This document shows positions 1-12,122 of a stretch of DNA of 64,000 nt, in pieces. The DNA is from Ricinus communis (lineage: Eukaryota; Streptophyta; Magnoliopsida; Malpighiales; Euphorbiaceae): positions 8,124,501-8,188,500 of the forward strand of contig NC_063260.1 in NCBI RefSeq assembly GCF_019578655.1, in the 5' to 3' direction. Position 1 is the stretch's first letter. Each line of letters opens with the position of its first letter. Below the pieces are notes generated by a model. The model was not told the DNA's origin, made no database searches, and saw only the letters and a program-made list of their open reading frames with translations. The position numbers and the translations under genes are program-made.

Positions 1-3000
1 TGTAGTGGCTCAGGTTGGTGTTGAACCTCTTTTAGTATTAGAGAATTAAATATCTTTTGAATAAAGGAAACAAACTTTAGGATTTGATTTGATTGTATAT
101 TTGGATGGTTACTTTGCATGTCATTCATTTATCATGTCATGTTTTTAATTCTAAATGGAGAAGATTATTAACAAAATAAAAGGATTTTTTCAAACTCTAA
201 TTGATACTTTTCATTTATAGAAAAGAAATAAAAAATTATTACTTTTATAATCAAAGATATATAATAGAGATATTTTATCCGTATTGTCTAATTCACAATT
301 TATAATTAAAAGAAAAAAGAAAAAAAATAAAAAAAAAAACAGCCATCGGATTAGTCTATTATGATCGACCATCATAAGGACCGATTATGTTTCACATAAA
401 TAAGTGAACTGTGAAGAAAAAAAAAAGAAAAAAAAAAAAGAGCTGGCCGAAACTAATAGTAATACCAGAGCATTGAATTTAATAAATTTACCTAAATTTT
501 GACTGTTAATTGATATGGACCACAAGACATAAAAGGAGTAGCAACTATTCTATGTAGTAAGAAAACCTGCAGGACCTGGTTTCCAAAATCTCAAATCAAG
601 ATTTCAGGACCCAGTTTTACCATAAGTTTTTTGGATAATCATTACATGATATTAGTAAGAGTAATATCACCAAATCTCTCCAAATATTTTACAAAATTAT
701 ATGTTTATTAATCACAAAACTGAATATTATTTTTACTTGGAATAAGATCTTACACTATAACAACTTTATCTTTAATCTCCAAAAAAGGTTAACAAATAAG
801 AAATTAAAATGTTGTTTTTTATCTCAAAATATGAGTACCCAAAATATGATTTCACTTTTAAACTGAGGATTTCTGGGATGTTTATTTTTTAGGCATTTGA
901 AATATGGATTTCGAAAGGTTGGTGGGATTTTGTTAAGATCCATTATTTGTTAAGGAAAATTGGATGAATTCTTTAAACTTTGTTCAAAATCTTCTACTGA
1001 GTTCCTCTCGTAAATGTACAGTTTGGAACAAAAGCTGCATCTTAAGAAGTATTATTTGACCACATTCTCTTAAAAGGAATATAGAAAAATGTACCACCCA
1101 TCAAGCATCTCCTTCATCAATGATATTAGATATTGAATTAATTATTTTTTCTTGCTTTTATGTTTGGATAAAAAAAAAAAAAAAGAATTCTTTTGAATTT
1201 CGTGTTGGTGAATGGTGAGACAGAAATGATATATGTCTTTTAAAGTAAGATAGTAATTAGCTAATAAATAGTAGTTTTTTCCTCTCATTTTGGAGAGAAA
1301 ATAAAGAAGGTAAAGTCTAAATTATTTTTTTTTCTCTAACTTCCAAACTACAATCATTATTTTTTTCCTTCTTTTTATTTATTTATTTTTCTCCAATCCA
1401 AACATAGGGTCTATCATATGATATGGCTATAACTAAAAACTTGTTCATTTTGTGGCAGCATGTGCTGAAACTTGAAAGAAAATTGACAGGCTTTTGGACC
1501 CTTTGATCTGTTTCAGTCGAGTCTCTTCTTCTTGATTTGGACCTGTCAGAAGTAAAACCTTTTATTTTATAGATTATGAAAACCGAGCCCACAAAAATAA
1601 ACTTGCGTTTTATGTTCGGCCCAAGTACCATCCAAGCCCTGCTTCAGCTTAGATTAATTGGAATTGTTGCTGTATATAATATAATTGATAGTTCATTTGG
1701 AATTTCGTGATGTGAAATAAAATTAAAAAAATGAGGGTCTAAAAGCAAAAATAGTTGAACCCAACAATCAGGTAGAAGATTATCTTCTCAGGGGTCATAT
1801 ACATAATAAACAGAATCTAGAATTCCAGAATTAATGGATTTTTACACATGAAAAAATATATTACTTCAAATATTTTAATACAAATATATATATTCAACAC
1901 TCGAGCTCATCGATTTTGAGTAATAAAATGAAATGTTAGTCACTAATAAGCAGCGATGATAAAACAATCCTTGGTAACGTTTTGACAAAGATACAATGTC
2001 TTCTCAAATTCCTTAAAACTTAAACCTTCTTAAAGATGGATCAGGTTGGGATTTTGCCAGATTCTTCTCATAAAAATGCAGCTCATGGGTCAATTATACA
2101 GTTACAGGGTCTCAATCACCTGCATTAGTGAGTGGCCTGCATGTGAACTGTGTACTATCTGTTTTCCAATTTGGGTCAGACAAATTGGGCTCTTTCCTCT
2201 CTGTTTTCACATCCCATCAATTCCACCAGCTTGTTTTTGTTGTTGTTTTTTTATTAAAAAAGAAAAGTATTTTTAAATTTTTACATCCTTCGTCAACCAC
2301 ATCTTCTTGAATTTCATGTATAGCACTCGAGATAGAATGCGAAATGTCTTCTAATCTTATACACAAGAATTAAAATATGCCACGATTTTATCATTCTTTT
2401 CTTTATTACAGAGATTAGGAGTTTGAATTTAAGCTATTCATCCATAAATCAGATTGAATAGCTACAATACAAATTAAAAATTAGAGAACTTAAATATGCA
2501 ATTATTTACAATTTCATTATAATCGCATGCTGATAGATTAATTATGTAATTTTATAGGCTAATCAAACATATTTTTTCCAATTCCAATTCCAATTTAAAA
2601 CCAAATCTATCTTTATCTATATATTTTTATGTTCATGGTTAAATTAACTGAAACATAATTCATCTCTAATGACATTCATGTAGCAGTGATTCTTACTGCA
2701 TGAAGAATGTGTCAGTATTAAAACTGAAAATATTTCTCAACTATCACCGACTATATATATAAAAAGTAAAAGTGGAAAAGGATGAGTTTGACGTCTAGAT
2801 AAAAGAAGAAGATTAGATCAAAATATTCATACAAGTTGAAGTTCGGAGCTGAAAGGAGTGTAGGATATATAACCCATTTGTCCTAAAAGATGAAAATTTA
2901 GTGGCTGTAAACCTAATTCCAAAAAATAAAAAACACAAGAGAATATCAAACAATAAGATTAAAAGAGGCATATGGATTGATAATTGTTTGGACCACAATA

Positions 3001-3780
3001 TAAAGTGCACTAATCTTTATGCTTCAAATAATCTTTTGTGGTCCTCCATTGACTCCTTATTACAAGTTTTTTTTCTTTCAACTTATGTTTAAATGCTCCT
3101 TTCCTTTTCTTGAATTAGGTGTTCAGATCCATTTAAATGTTTACATATTTTATTTTCTTCTTTCTGTTATACACTAGAACCTTCATCTTTTATTGAGTTG
3201 TAATGTAAATAGTACACAATGGAGCTCGAGTAGAAAGTATTGATTTATTTCTTAGGAGCAAAAATCTAGGATTAGCCCTAATCAATAAGTTGGTACAACT
3301 TCATAAGTATATTTTCAATATCGAAATAGAAAGAATCCAATTCTAGCAAGTTTCAAAGTCCAAGAATAAGGTTTGTTCGAATTGACCAAATTCTTTTAAT
3401 TAAAAAAGTATATCATACAGTAATTAATTGTAGTATGATTCTTTAATAAAAAGAAATCACAAAAAGTAGTACGTTATTATCATTTTGAAATAATTAAAGA
3501 TCACTAAAGTAATATCTAAACCTAATGATTCAAGACAAAGATAAAGAATCCTTAAATAAGGAAATACCGTTTCAATTATCTTAACAATTAGATCAAAATG
3601 AAGAATAAAAATACATTAAAAAATAAAAGAAAGAAACAAAAAAAAAAAGGGCATTAAAGACCACTTAATATAAAAAATGAAACGCCTAAGGAGTTCCCTT
3701 TAAGCTATTTGAAAGTTATCCAACTTGAGTTAGAATGGTACATATGCTTTTTTTTTTTTTCTGTTTACCAAAAAGAGAAA

Positions 3781-3787
<7 letters not shown>
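1..3787. other. AT-rich intergenic DNA, no gene recognised
   Basis: No coding region with recognisable domains or plausible splice structure is visible; the short ORFs here look like chance. One edge remark: on the plus strand positions 2-49 read as sixteen codons ending in TAA (C-terminus ...LLVLEN), followed by an AATAAA-like signal near position 60. This could be the last few codons of a gene lying left of the window, but the piece is too short to prove it. Confidence 0.6.

Positions 3788-3864
<77 letters not shown>
3788..3864. repeat. (AT)n microsatellite, about 38 units
   Basis: An almost pure AT dinucleotide run of 77 bases. It produces chance Ile-Tyr repeat ORFs on both strands, which are not genes. 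Such runs mutate quickly in length. Confidence 0.97.
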
Positions 3865-3871
<7 letters not shown>

Positions 3872-5895
3872 TATGATAATGAGTATCTTACATTTGCATA
3901 TCCTTTTCTTACGAAAAAAATAAATAAATTTGGCCCTCAAAAACTTTGGAGTTTCCATAATTTTCCTGCATGTTTAAAACATGTGAATTGTGTAATTATG
4001 CAATTTTTGTTAAGGTATATAAACTTGCAAATCCGTAAGGAATGATTCTTTTCTCACTTAATTTAGGCCTTATTTGTTGTCAACTTGTTGCTAGATATTT
4101 TGGTTTAGATTAGGTATCCAATTTTGCAATTTGTAGTCTTACTCTTTCTTTTCTTTTCTCTTTTTCCCTTTTGTCTTATAAATATTTTAAAATGTTTAAA
4201 TCGAATGGCTCTATGATAAATAAATAAATAAAAAAGCAAAAGAAATTAAAAAAAAAAATCAAATACTAATTGCTCTCATTTATTGAATAAATTCCAAGAT
4301 AGAATAAAGGTGTGGATGGATGAATATTAGTTTGTTTATCCTTCTTCTCTCGTGAGCCACTCTATAGTTAATAAAGTAGAATGGCCAACTGGTTAGCCTT
4401 CGTGGGGACGTAAGTTCCGAAATGGGTAACTTTATCAGAATAGAATTTGAAACTTGTTTGTTGCATTACAGCAAAACCCATGTGTGTTGATACAAAAGCA
4501 ACTCTTTCTTCTAATTAGCACAATCTTAATGTGGCTAAACACATTTGAGAAAGAATCAAAACTACAAGAATAATTACAAGAATTGGATACACCAAACAAG
4601 CACAAGATAAGACGCACACATAAATATATATACATAACATGTTCAATCACTATTTTAAATTCTCTACTCTGATGGGGCAAATTCTCTTGATACAAAAGGA
4701 TCAGTAATTTACGAATTTAGAAAAAATTACTTGTACTATTTAATTATTACTACGTTTAAAATTTACAGTTAAAACTTCAGCTAATTAAATTGAGATAGTA
4801 ATGAAAATGATCGTATTTGATTATTTAAAGTTTAATAATTGTGTTATCAGACACAGGCTTAATCTGATAGTAAATATATTTATCAACTTGATAAAGGTCT
4901 CTGAAATTAGAGTCTCTCTCATTTGTAACTCATGTATGATTAGACTATAAAGATTATGTAATTTAGGTGTTGTGCCCCCATTGTGTAGAAACTTCAAACT
5001 AGTTCAATCTTGAACCTAATATGAAAAGGGAGAATTAGCACAAAGGTAGCTTTAAAGAAAGCTCCAATTAATAAGGAAGGCCTGCCTATTCCCCCTTTTT
5101 TTATTCATCTAATATTACTATGGGATTCTACCATAACAGTTTGCTACTTATAGCAGAAGCATTATTACAACCACACTTGCACTATTCAACATTCAAAAAT
5201 TCTTTTACATTATATTTTCAAATGCCTAGAAATGAATTGATGCTATTACATTATTGCTAGTACAAAAAGGACTTGCGATAGAAATGAATGACAATTTAAT
5301 TCATTCTTTCATGTCTTTGCAATTATTATGGACATATATACAATCCGATTTAAGTGGCAGGTCCCAAAATATTAGGTTTCAAGTTCAATTCTCATGGATT
5401 TTTAGTTTAGTATTACGTCCATTTATTTTAATTATTTCAGTTTCTTTATAATAATATGGTTTTATTTTTAATTTATTAGATTAAAGAGAAAATTACTTTG
5501 AGTTGAAAGCTATCCAAATTAATAGACTCTACTCTTATATATCGAAAAAAATTTCTGTAAAACTCAAATATAAGTGAAATAACTATCGGCGGAAGCACAT
5601 CAATAATTATTATAGAAAATAAATAAAAATATATTTAAATTTTTAAATTTTTATTATTTTAATTTATTTTATTATAATATTTAAATATTTTTGTAATGTA
5701 TGATTTCATTCAATATGTTAATATATATATATATTATAAATAAAATAAAATTTAAATATTTGCTAAGTTAAATGAAAAATTAAAGATGATTGACAAGTTA
5801 ACAAAAAAAATAACAATTCTCGCAGGCTTTAATAGAAAGCTGAGATATTATCAAAATAATTAAATGATCGATTTCAATTGTTTAAGCATTTAAGG

Positions 5896-5918
5896 GGAGA
5901 GAGAGAGAGAGAGAGAGG
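5896..5918. repeat. (GA)n microsatellite
   Basis: About eleven GA units in a short purine-rich stretch, with no gene nearby. It is a simple repeat only. Confidence 0.9.
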
Positions 5919-7768
5919 CAAAGGGTTAAAGAAGGGAAGAGGGCACACGTGCAGAAAAGAGGAGAATATTATGGGGCACAAGCTGGTCCATACGCTACTA
6001 AATCTTGAGAGGATGGGCTTAATATAAAATTTGAATACACATTGGTTTAAACTTCAAAAAGTCGAACCACTAATCACATAACATAAATATTAATTAATAG
6101 ATGGTAACGGTAATGGTCTCACAAACTCCATCCAAATAGAGTTTTGTAGGGACAGTAACCAAAGGTTAACTCCCTTATTAAGCTATTGTAAATCATTAGT
6201 TATTGTAAGTACCATTAGGTCCACTAGGTAGATACAAACATGACTTAACATTCTCCTGTCCTATGCTTCTAAATCTCTATTATTGCACACATAGTACTTT
6301 CCTTTTTCTTTTTTCTTTTTTAGCATTTTTTAAATTATTAAGCTGGTTGATTGTTTGAATAGTTTTAATGTAAACAAATGGCTTTTTCTGCCCATAAAAA
6401 TTTAAACGCTACAGCTGAAAACAAACAGAAGTAAAGAATTACTTTTTCTATTATTTTAATATGCGAACTCTAGTCCTCTACAGTATAAACAGAGGTACGT
6501 TTCTCCTTTTCTTTTTCTTTATTTACTTTTTTAATTGATTGTCAACGAAATTCCATCAATATTGCCTCACAAGCAGTCGAGCACCGTGGGTCACATAAAT
6601 CTAGACATGAAATTCAAAACCTAACTCTATTAAATAATCTCTGACAAATCAAATAATAATAATAAAATTAAAAATTATGAAGATTTAAAGCACCAAAAAT
6701 AGTTTATATCTTACTCCCCATGAATTAGTTACATGGATTATAAATTCAAGTCCACCCTACTTCATCATTTATACACTGTGCACTCCTTGATTTAAGCGTT
6801 CTTCTTTGTATTCCAAATTGTAGTTACATCAATTTATAGAGGCATGCTATTTAGGGTTATATATGGACCCATACGGTTGAGCAATTGGGTCCTTTTCTCA
6901 GCTCAGCCACCATAATAAGTGCCCCCACAAAACAAGATTACTGATGACTTAAGAGTTAAGACCAAAACTAACCCATAACCCTAAAGATAGAAATGCAAAT
7001 TATGCAAAGACAAGACACTTCTCCACAATCAACATTTAAGTAATACCCACTTTTGTCACCTTCTTCCATTTTAATAATAATAATAATAAAATACCAGTAT
7101 AAATCTAATCATGCATGATTCCATCTTCCCTTATAAGGAAAGTGAAAACAAGGTTTTTTTTTAAAAAAAAACAATAATAATTGCCTTAAAAGTTGAGATT
7201 AGATGTTATCCTTGCCTTTTTCTAATCTCATTACTCTTAAAAAATACAAATGAGATTAACTTAAAAACTATTGGACTTTTATCTAAAAGCGCATTTAATA
7301 TAATATCCACAAAACACAAAACAACAAAAGCTATTGCATAAATCTGAGCTAAATGCTTTTATGCACTTTAATTATGAGAACATTTTATTAAAAAATGGAA
7401 AAGGAGCATTGCTAGCATAAGCATATATTTGTTTAATAACACAATGGGCTTATCATAACCACTAATAAGCATTATATTAAAATGGCTAACACAGAATCTG
7501 ATTAAAAATTAGCACTTGCTGATCATTGCGGGGCAGAGATTACATAAACCACACTCTCATCCTTCTTTTTGGCATTTAAATAAAGAAAGGGTTCTGAAAT
7601 CAAAAAAGAAAAAGTAAAGAGCTATAAGATCTATAAAATCAAATTCTGTATTAGCAAAATCCTAAACTATAATATAAAGACAATAAGATATGTTAGAATA
7701 ATATGTAACCGCCATTAATCTATGTGACACCACTTTTTGCTTCTTTCTTTCAGACAGAAGATAAGAAG

Positions 7769-7770
<2 letters not shown>

Positions 7771-7807
<37 letters not shown>
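7771..7807. repeat. (CT)n microsatellite
   Basis: About eighteen CT units, roughly 570 bp beyond the stop codon of the minus-strand ZHD gene, so probably downstream of its transcript. Confidence 0.95.
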
Positions 7808-7813
<6 letters not shown>

Positions 7814-8377
7814 ATTGCATTTGCCTCTGCTTCTTCTCTAATTATAGAAGAGGCATTAGATTCAACAAACTGAAATTGAGAAAGATTAATGTTCGCATTA
7901 AATCAACTGAGTAAAGTTTTATGCTACCCACAGCACAAGATAAGCTCTTTCACTAAATTAACACTATAAACAACAACAACAAAAAAAAAAAAAGTCATAA
8001 TAAAATAAAATAAAAAGAGCAAATGAAGCTAAAACCAAAATGAATACTAACAAGAAAACAACTAAGCACAGTAATGGAACTCACTCTCAAGAACCCACCA
8101 AAAAAAAAAAGAGAAAGAAAGAAAGAAAGAATTTTTTTCCCTTTGCATCAAATATCTCCCATGTTACCCCCTGAACAAAGTGAAGATCATCATTAATTAA
8201 TTAAACTAAAAAGAAGAAGAAAACAAAATCAGAGAAGAGATTAAGAACTGAAAAGAAATGAAAAACAACTACTACAATGCTTACTCTTCTATTCTAGCTA
8301 ACATTTTTCTTTTTTTATTATTATGATAATGATCATCACCATCATCATCATCGATCGATCGCCCCCAAATCAAAAGA

Positions 8378-9385
8378 TCAAGAAGATGAAGAAGACCCAT
8401 TAGTAGCAACATGAGCAACACTGTCATTCTCAAAATGTTGATGGTGATGACGGTGATTCACATTCTCACTGCTGTTGTTATTGTTGTCGTGGATATCTTG
8501 ATCAAGATTGCTTCTGTCAATGCTATTCCCATTGTGCCCATTAGCATCTCTCCTAGCAAAAGTGTTCTTGTTATTATGCATCCATACTTTCAACACACCT
8601 TTGTCAACACCAACTTCGTTGCAAAATTCCTGAACCAATTCTTCATCCCTTTTCTGCATCTTCCATCCAACTCGCTCCGCGAACTCATGCATTCTTTCTT
8701 TCTGGGTCTGGCTAAACTTTGTTCTGAATCTTTTCCTCCCCGAAGAACCACCACCACCACCACCTATATGCAGACCTGAATTTTCATTCACGCCTCCTGA
8801 GAGCGCCAGCAGCATGTGGGGTGCAGATGGATATGAAGACGAGATCGGTGGTGGAGAAGCTGAATTGGGGCTTCGATATGGTTGCGCTGCTTGCGGAGGT
8901 GGAGGTGGAGGGTGGTGACGGTGGTGTGGCTGGTACTCAATTGTTGTGGTGGTATTAACTGGATGATGATGAGGATGAGGATGATGAGGAGGGGGAGAAT
9001 CTTCCGGCTCCCGGCGGTGAAAATTCCTATGACAACCGCAGGCAGCGCACTTTAAAGAAGTTGGGTCGGTGTGAGTAGCTGTAGGCGAAGGCATGAACTC
9101 TCCGCAACCATCTAGAGCATGACCACCTAAAGTAGCTGCGTGGTTCTTGAGACATTCTTTGTAGGTTATGACAACAGGAGGTGGAGCCGAAAGGTGGTGA
9201 TGGTGGTGGTGGTGGTGGTGATGCCGCTTGAGGACACCGTTTGTGAAAGATAAAGGCTTTGGTGGTTGGATCCGAGTTGGAGTTTCAGTTTCTTGGTCAG
9301 GTGATTTTGTAGTTGGAGTATTTGTGTTGGTGTTGATGTTGGTGTTGGTGTTGGTGGTGGAAGTTGTTGTTGGGGCTATGTCCAT
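8378..9385 (-). CDS. ZHD: Zinc-finger homeodomain (ZF-HD) transcription factor, ZHD8/9/10-like
   Basis: An intact, intronless 335-residue protein. Residues 72-127 form the plant ZF-HD dimerisation domain, beginning with the YKECLKNHA motif and containing C78, H82, C94, C113, C116, C118, H119 and H123 as likely metal ligands. Residues 217-280 form the homeodomain, whose recognition helix carries VWMHNNKN (267-274), the ZHD form of the usual WFQN. Family knowledge: ZHD proteins dimerise through the zinc finger and bind ATTA-core DNA in the nucleus, and most genes lack introns. The N-terminus (MDIAPTTT, then [10 protein letters not shown]) and the His run before the finger resemble Arabidopsis ZHD9/ZHD10 as remembered, so that clade is likely but not proven. 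Low-complexity parts are Thr/Asn-rich (6-27), ten His (55-64), His/Pro-rich (131-165), a Gly run and a Ser tail. The start is the first ATG of the conserved N-terminus; no in-frame extension is needed. Confidence 0.95.
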   Translation of the reverse strand: MDIAPTTTSTTNTNTNINTNTNTPTTKSPDQETETPTRIQPPKPLSFTNGVLKRHHHHHHHHHHLSAPPPVVITYKECLKNHAATLGGHALDGCGEFMPSPTATHTDPTSLKCAACGCHRNFHRREPEDSPPPHHPHPHHHPVNTTTTIEYQPHHRHHPPPPPPQAAQPYRSPNSASPPPISSSYPSAPHMLLALSGGVNENSGLHIGGGGGGSSGRKRFRTKFSQTQKERMHEFAERVGWKMQKRDEELVQEFCNEVGVDKGVLKVWMHNNKNTFARRDANGHNGNSIDRSNLDQDIHDNNNNSSENVNHRHHHQHFENDSVAHVATNGSSSSS

Positions 9386-9915
9386 GGCTCAAACATTTAA
9401 TTTTTCAAGTTAATGAAAAAAGCAAGTTCTTTTCCTTTTGTTTTTTTTTTTTTTAAAAAAAAAAAACTAAAAGAAAAGAAAGACAGAGTTATGAAGCTTG
9501 TGCAGTTAGGGTTTTGTAGAGGTTGTTGTTGTTGTTGTTGGTGATGTATTTAGCCATAGAAGTGATGGATTTGGTGGTGGGGTTTCAATTAAGGGGAAAA
9601 TGGATGATGGTTTCCTTTTCCTATTCTTTTTTTTTTTTTTCTTTCTTTCTTTGGGGTTTGAGGTGGAGAGAGAGAGATGCAGATAGAGAAGGAGGAGGAG
9701 GTGGAGAAGGAGGGAGGAGGGTGGAGGAGGAGAATGATTGATGATGATGATGATGATGAGCAGTGATGACTGTTGATAATAAAAATCTGTGTTTTTGTGG
9801 TTGTCCTTCTTAACCTTAACCCAATTGTGTTTTCTTCTTTTTTTATTTTCTTTTTCCATTTGATTTTTCAACCCTAGTTCTAATATCTATGGTTAAGTCA
9901 CTTGACCCCACTTTG
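9386..9915 (-). other. Probable 5' leader of the ZHD gene, with an upstream ORF
   Basis: The stretch between the ZHD start codon and a TATA-like box at 9947-9955 is unusually low in complexity. On the coding strand it is rich in CAA/CAC triplets (near 9525-9540), poly-A tracts and CT/CCT runs. If transcription starts about 30 bp downstream of the TATA-like box, the leader is about 530 nt and contains a 121-codon upstream ORF (9506-9871, minus) of low-complexity composition. The transcription start and any leader intron cannot be fixed from sequence alone. Confidence 0.45.
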
Positions 9916-9946
9916 GGTTAGATGTTATGTATGTAATAAATATGCC

Positions 9947-9955
9947 CTATATAGC
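9947..9955 (-). promoter_or_regulatory. TATA-like box of the ZHD gene
   Basis: Read on the minus strand the sequence is GGCTATATAGGGC, a good plant TATA context about 560 bp upstream of the ZHD ATG. No better TATA element lies between it and the start codon. This is positional inference. Confidence 0.45.
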
Positions 9956-10801
9956 CATTGACCCTATTGTACAAACAGTTGTATTTCTTGTTTTGCTACC
10001 TCTATATTTACAGACTACACAAACAAGACCCACACCCTCCACCCCCTTCTGTATGTATATTCATATATTTTTCACAATCTCTTCTTCACCTTTGATTTGA
10101 CTCACTACTTCTTTTTTCAATAATTCTCCGAGTAATTAGGCTTTTGGCCAGTGGTTTTTATCCCTTAATAATCCAATTTAGTGTGCTCTAACTAGTGTTT
10201 ATTCAGCTCTTAACGAGTTGATCACCTGCTAATAGTGGGCTGTTAAATTTAATTCACGAGTATAATGATTTTCATATAAATTATAAGAGAGCAAGTTAAG
10301 ACTTCAATTTTCATTTAAACCCTTTGTTTTGAAAAAAAAAAAAAAAAAAAACACGGAGTGATAAACAAGTGAAAAATAAATGATGGCAGGAGAGAACTTT
10401 ACTGCAATTTTCTGAGACATTCTGTTACCACCCCTTCTTAATTTTGTCAACTTGCAATGACTATGGCCTGGACCGCTTTGTTAAATATTTTTTTTCTTTT
10501 TTCCCGTTAAAAGAAAAACCTTTCGTCTATACTTGATTTTGCCACCCAAATAGTAAGATCCCAAGTCTGCCCCTTCTTATTTCCTAGACTGTTATTACAA
10601 GAATAGGAAGGGAGCAGAGATGGGTCGGGGTTAATTCTGTCTTTTCGGGTCAAGTTTTATTTTAAAGTCCAGGGTGTTTCAGGACACCACAACCTTAGAA
10701 TTAAAGGCATCGTTGTCGGCTTTGGGAGAATTTTAGGACGTTGTTGTAGGGCGTTTGTCTTAAACATTCAAAAGAAAGACAATACTTTTTCATCTACAGA
10801 T

Positions 10802-10815
10802 AAACGGTACCGTTT
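10802..10815. promoter_or_regulatory. Perfect 14-bp palindrome AAACGGTACCGTTT
   Basis: An exact inverted repeat with no spacer, containing two facing AACGG cores (the MYB/MSA-type core). It lies about 1.4 kb upstream of the ZHD start. A role as a dimer-binding site is inference. Confidence 0.35.
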
Positions 10816-10915
10816 GTCTGGTATCCGCTCTAAATTACATAACCGTAATCCAGTCTTGGGTTCCAGCAGTATAATCACAGCTTCATATTGTTTTAAATGA
10901 CGAAAATGACCTCGG

Positions 10916-10927
10916 GTGATCACGTGA
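10916..10927. promoter_or_regulatory. G-box palindrome TCACGTGA overlapping GTGATCAC
   Basis: TCACGTGA (10920-10927) is a perfect palindrome with the CACGTG core bound by plant bHLH and bZIP factors. It overlaps a second perfect palindrome, GTGATCAC (10916-10923). It lies about 1.5 kb upstream of ZHD. Confidence 0.4.
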
Positions 10928-11000
10928 AACAATTACAAACCCATGCCATTACTGATCGATCAACTGCTTTGGAGCTTAGTGCCTGAGAAAGGAGAAGAAA

Positions 11001-12041
11001 TACTTTTGGGTCATATAACTTACAAAATTATGTAAGTGTTAGTTTAATCATTTTGGTTTTTTCGTATCAAAAGATAGATCATGTTCATCTATATGAGAAA
11101 GCCACACCAAATTACATCATTTAGCTACATATTTTGCTGGTAATTTTAATCATATATTAGCGACGAATATTAGTGGCTGACAACTATTTATGCCGCTAAA
11201 ATTTGATGTATCCTAGGTGCTAAAATAATCAAAAAAATTATTGATAATAAATGTTTAGTTTAATTCCTTAATTTATGAAAAATATCAAACTCAATTAAAT
11301 TATTATTTTTTTGAATTGTAATAGAAGTTTTACTTTTAGTATAATTTGGTCCTAGTATCTAAAAGAATAATAATAATAAATAATATTCTTTTGTCTATTG
11401 TAATTATTTGTATTTCATCAAAATGAAAAAGTTAAGCATTTTGGAGAAACTCATATTTATACCAATATAATTAAATTTATTTATATAGAGATTCATTAGT
11501 GTATGGATCAAACCTCATGGATTTACATTAATTACTTAATTAATCATGACTAATGAATTATTACTATACCATGGATGAAATATTTTATATCAGTATTTAA
11601 CATAAAATGACAATTTAATGAAACACTAACAACTTAATAAGGAAGTTAACTTCTCACTAACTATTTACTTTTTCATATATTGAGAGTTACTTCAATTATA
11701 ATTTCATATTAAAGATACTAACATAAAGAACTCGATCCATACAATAATTTTCGATCTACGTCAACATATATTATGGAAGAACAAAAAAGTATAAAAGATT
11801 ATTACCGAAAGATAGTTGGCAATTCTCTTTCTCTAAATTCCTTTTTTCGTGCCTTCTTTAATGGCTACCGGAGTTAATGTTTAGTGGATTGTTTTGTGTA
11901 TTGTTTTAGTGCATTATTTACCTCCGAATATTTTTGTCAATGGAATTAGCTTCGCTGTTTATTCGCGTGTTGTATTAAATGTTATTATTTATTATTTTAA
12001 ATATTTTTATTAATTTAATTTTTAATCTCATAATTTTTTCG

Positions 12042-12122
<81 letters not shown>

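Larger units (their letters stand above)
3865..8100. other. AT-rich intergenic DNA, no gene recognised
   Basis: No supported gene. It holds a (GA)n run at 5896-5918, a (CT)n run at 7771-7807, scattered poly-A/T tracts and short AAT repeats. The last few hundred bases probably include downstream sequence of the minus-strand ZHD gene that ends at 8378. Confidence 0.6.
9956..11000. promoter_or_regulatory. Distal upstream region of the ZHD gene
   Basis: No coding capacity is recognised. The part at 10540-10980 is less AT-rich than the surrounding desert and carries exact palindromes (10802-10815 and 10916-10927) and non-repetitive sequence, as expected for regulatory DNA upstream of a transcription factor gene. 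Assignment to ZHD rests only on position and divergent orientation. Confidence 0.35.

Noticed and set aside
3716..3958. ORFs on both strands with Tyr-Ile repeats
   Set aside because: They are translations of the (AT)n microsatellite. The same holds for 11979-12469.
8411..8779. 122-codon plus-strand ORF across the ZHD gene
   Set aside because: It is the antisense shadow of the conserved ZHD coding region, which has clear domains on the minus strand.
9506..9871. 121-codon minus-strand ORF as a separate protein gene
   Set aside because: Its composition is simple-sequence (Lys, Leu, Pro, Thr and Ile runs) and it lies in the probable ZHD leader. Kept only as a possible uORF.
11158..11205. AGCGACGAAT/TAGTGGCTGA patch as a transposon end
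   Set aside because: Too short and without a partner terminus.
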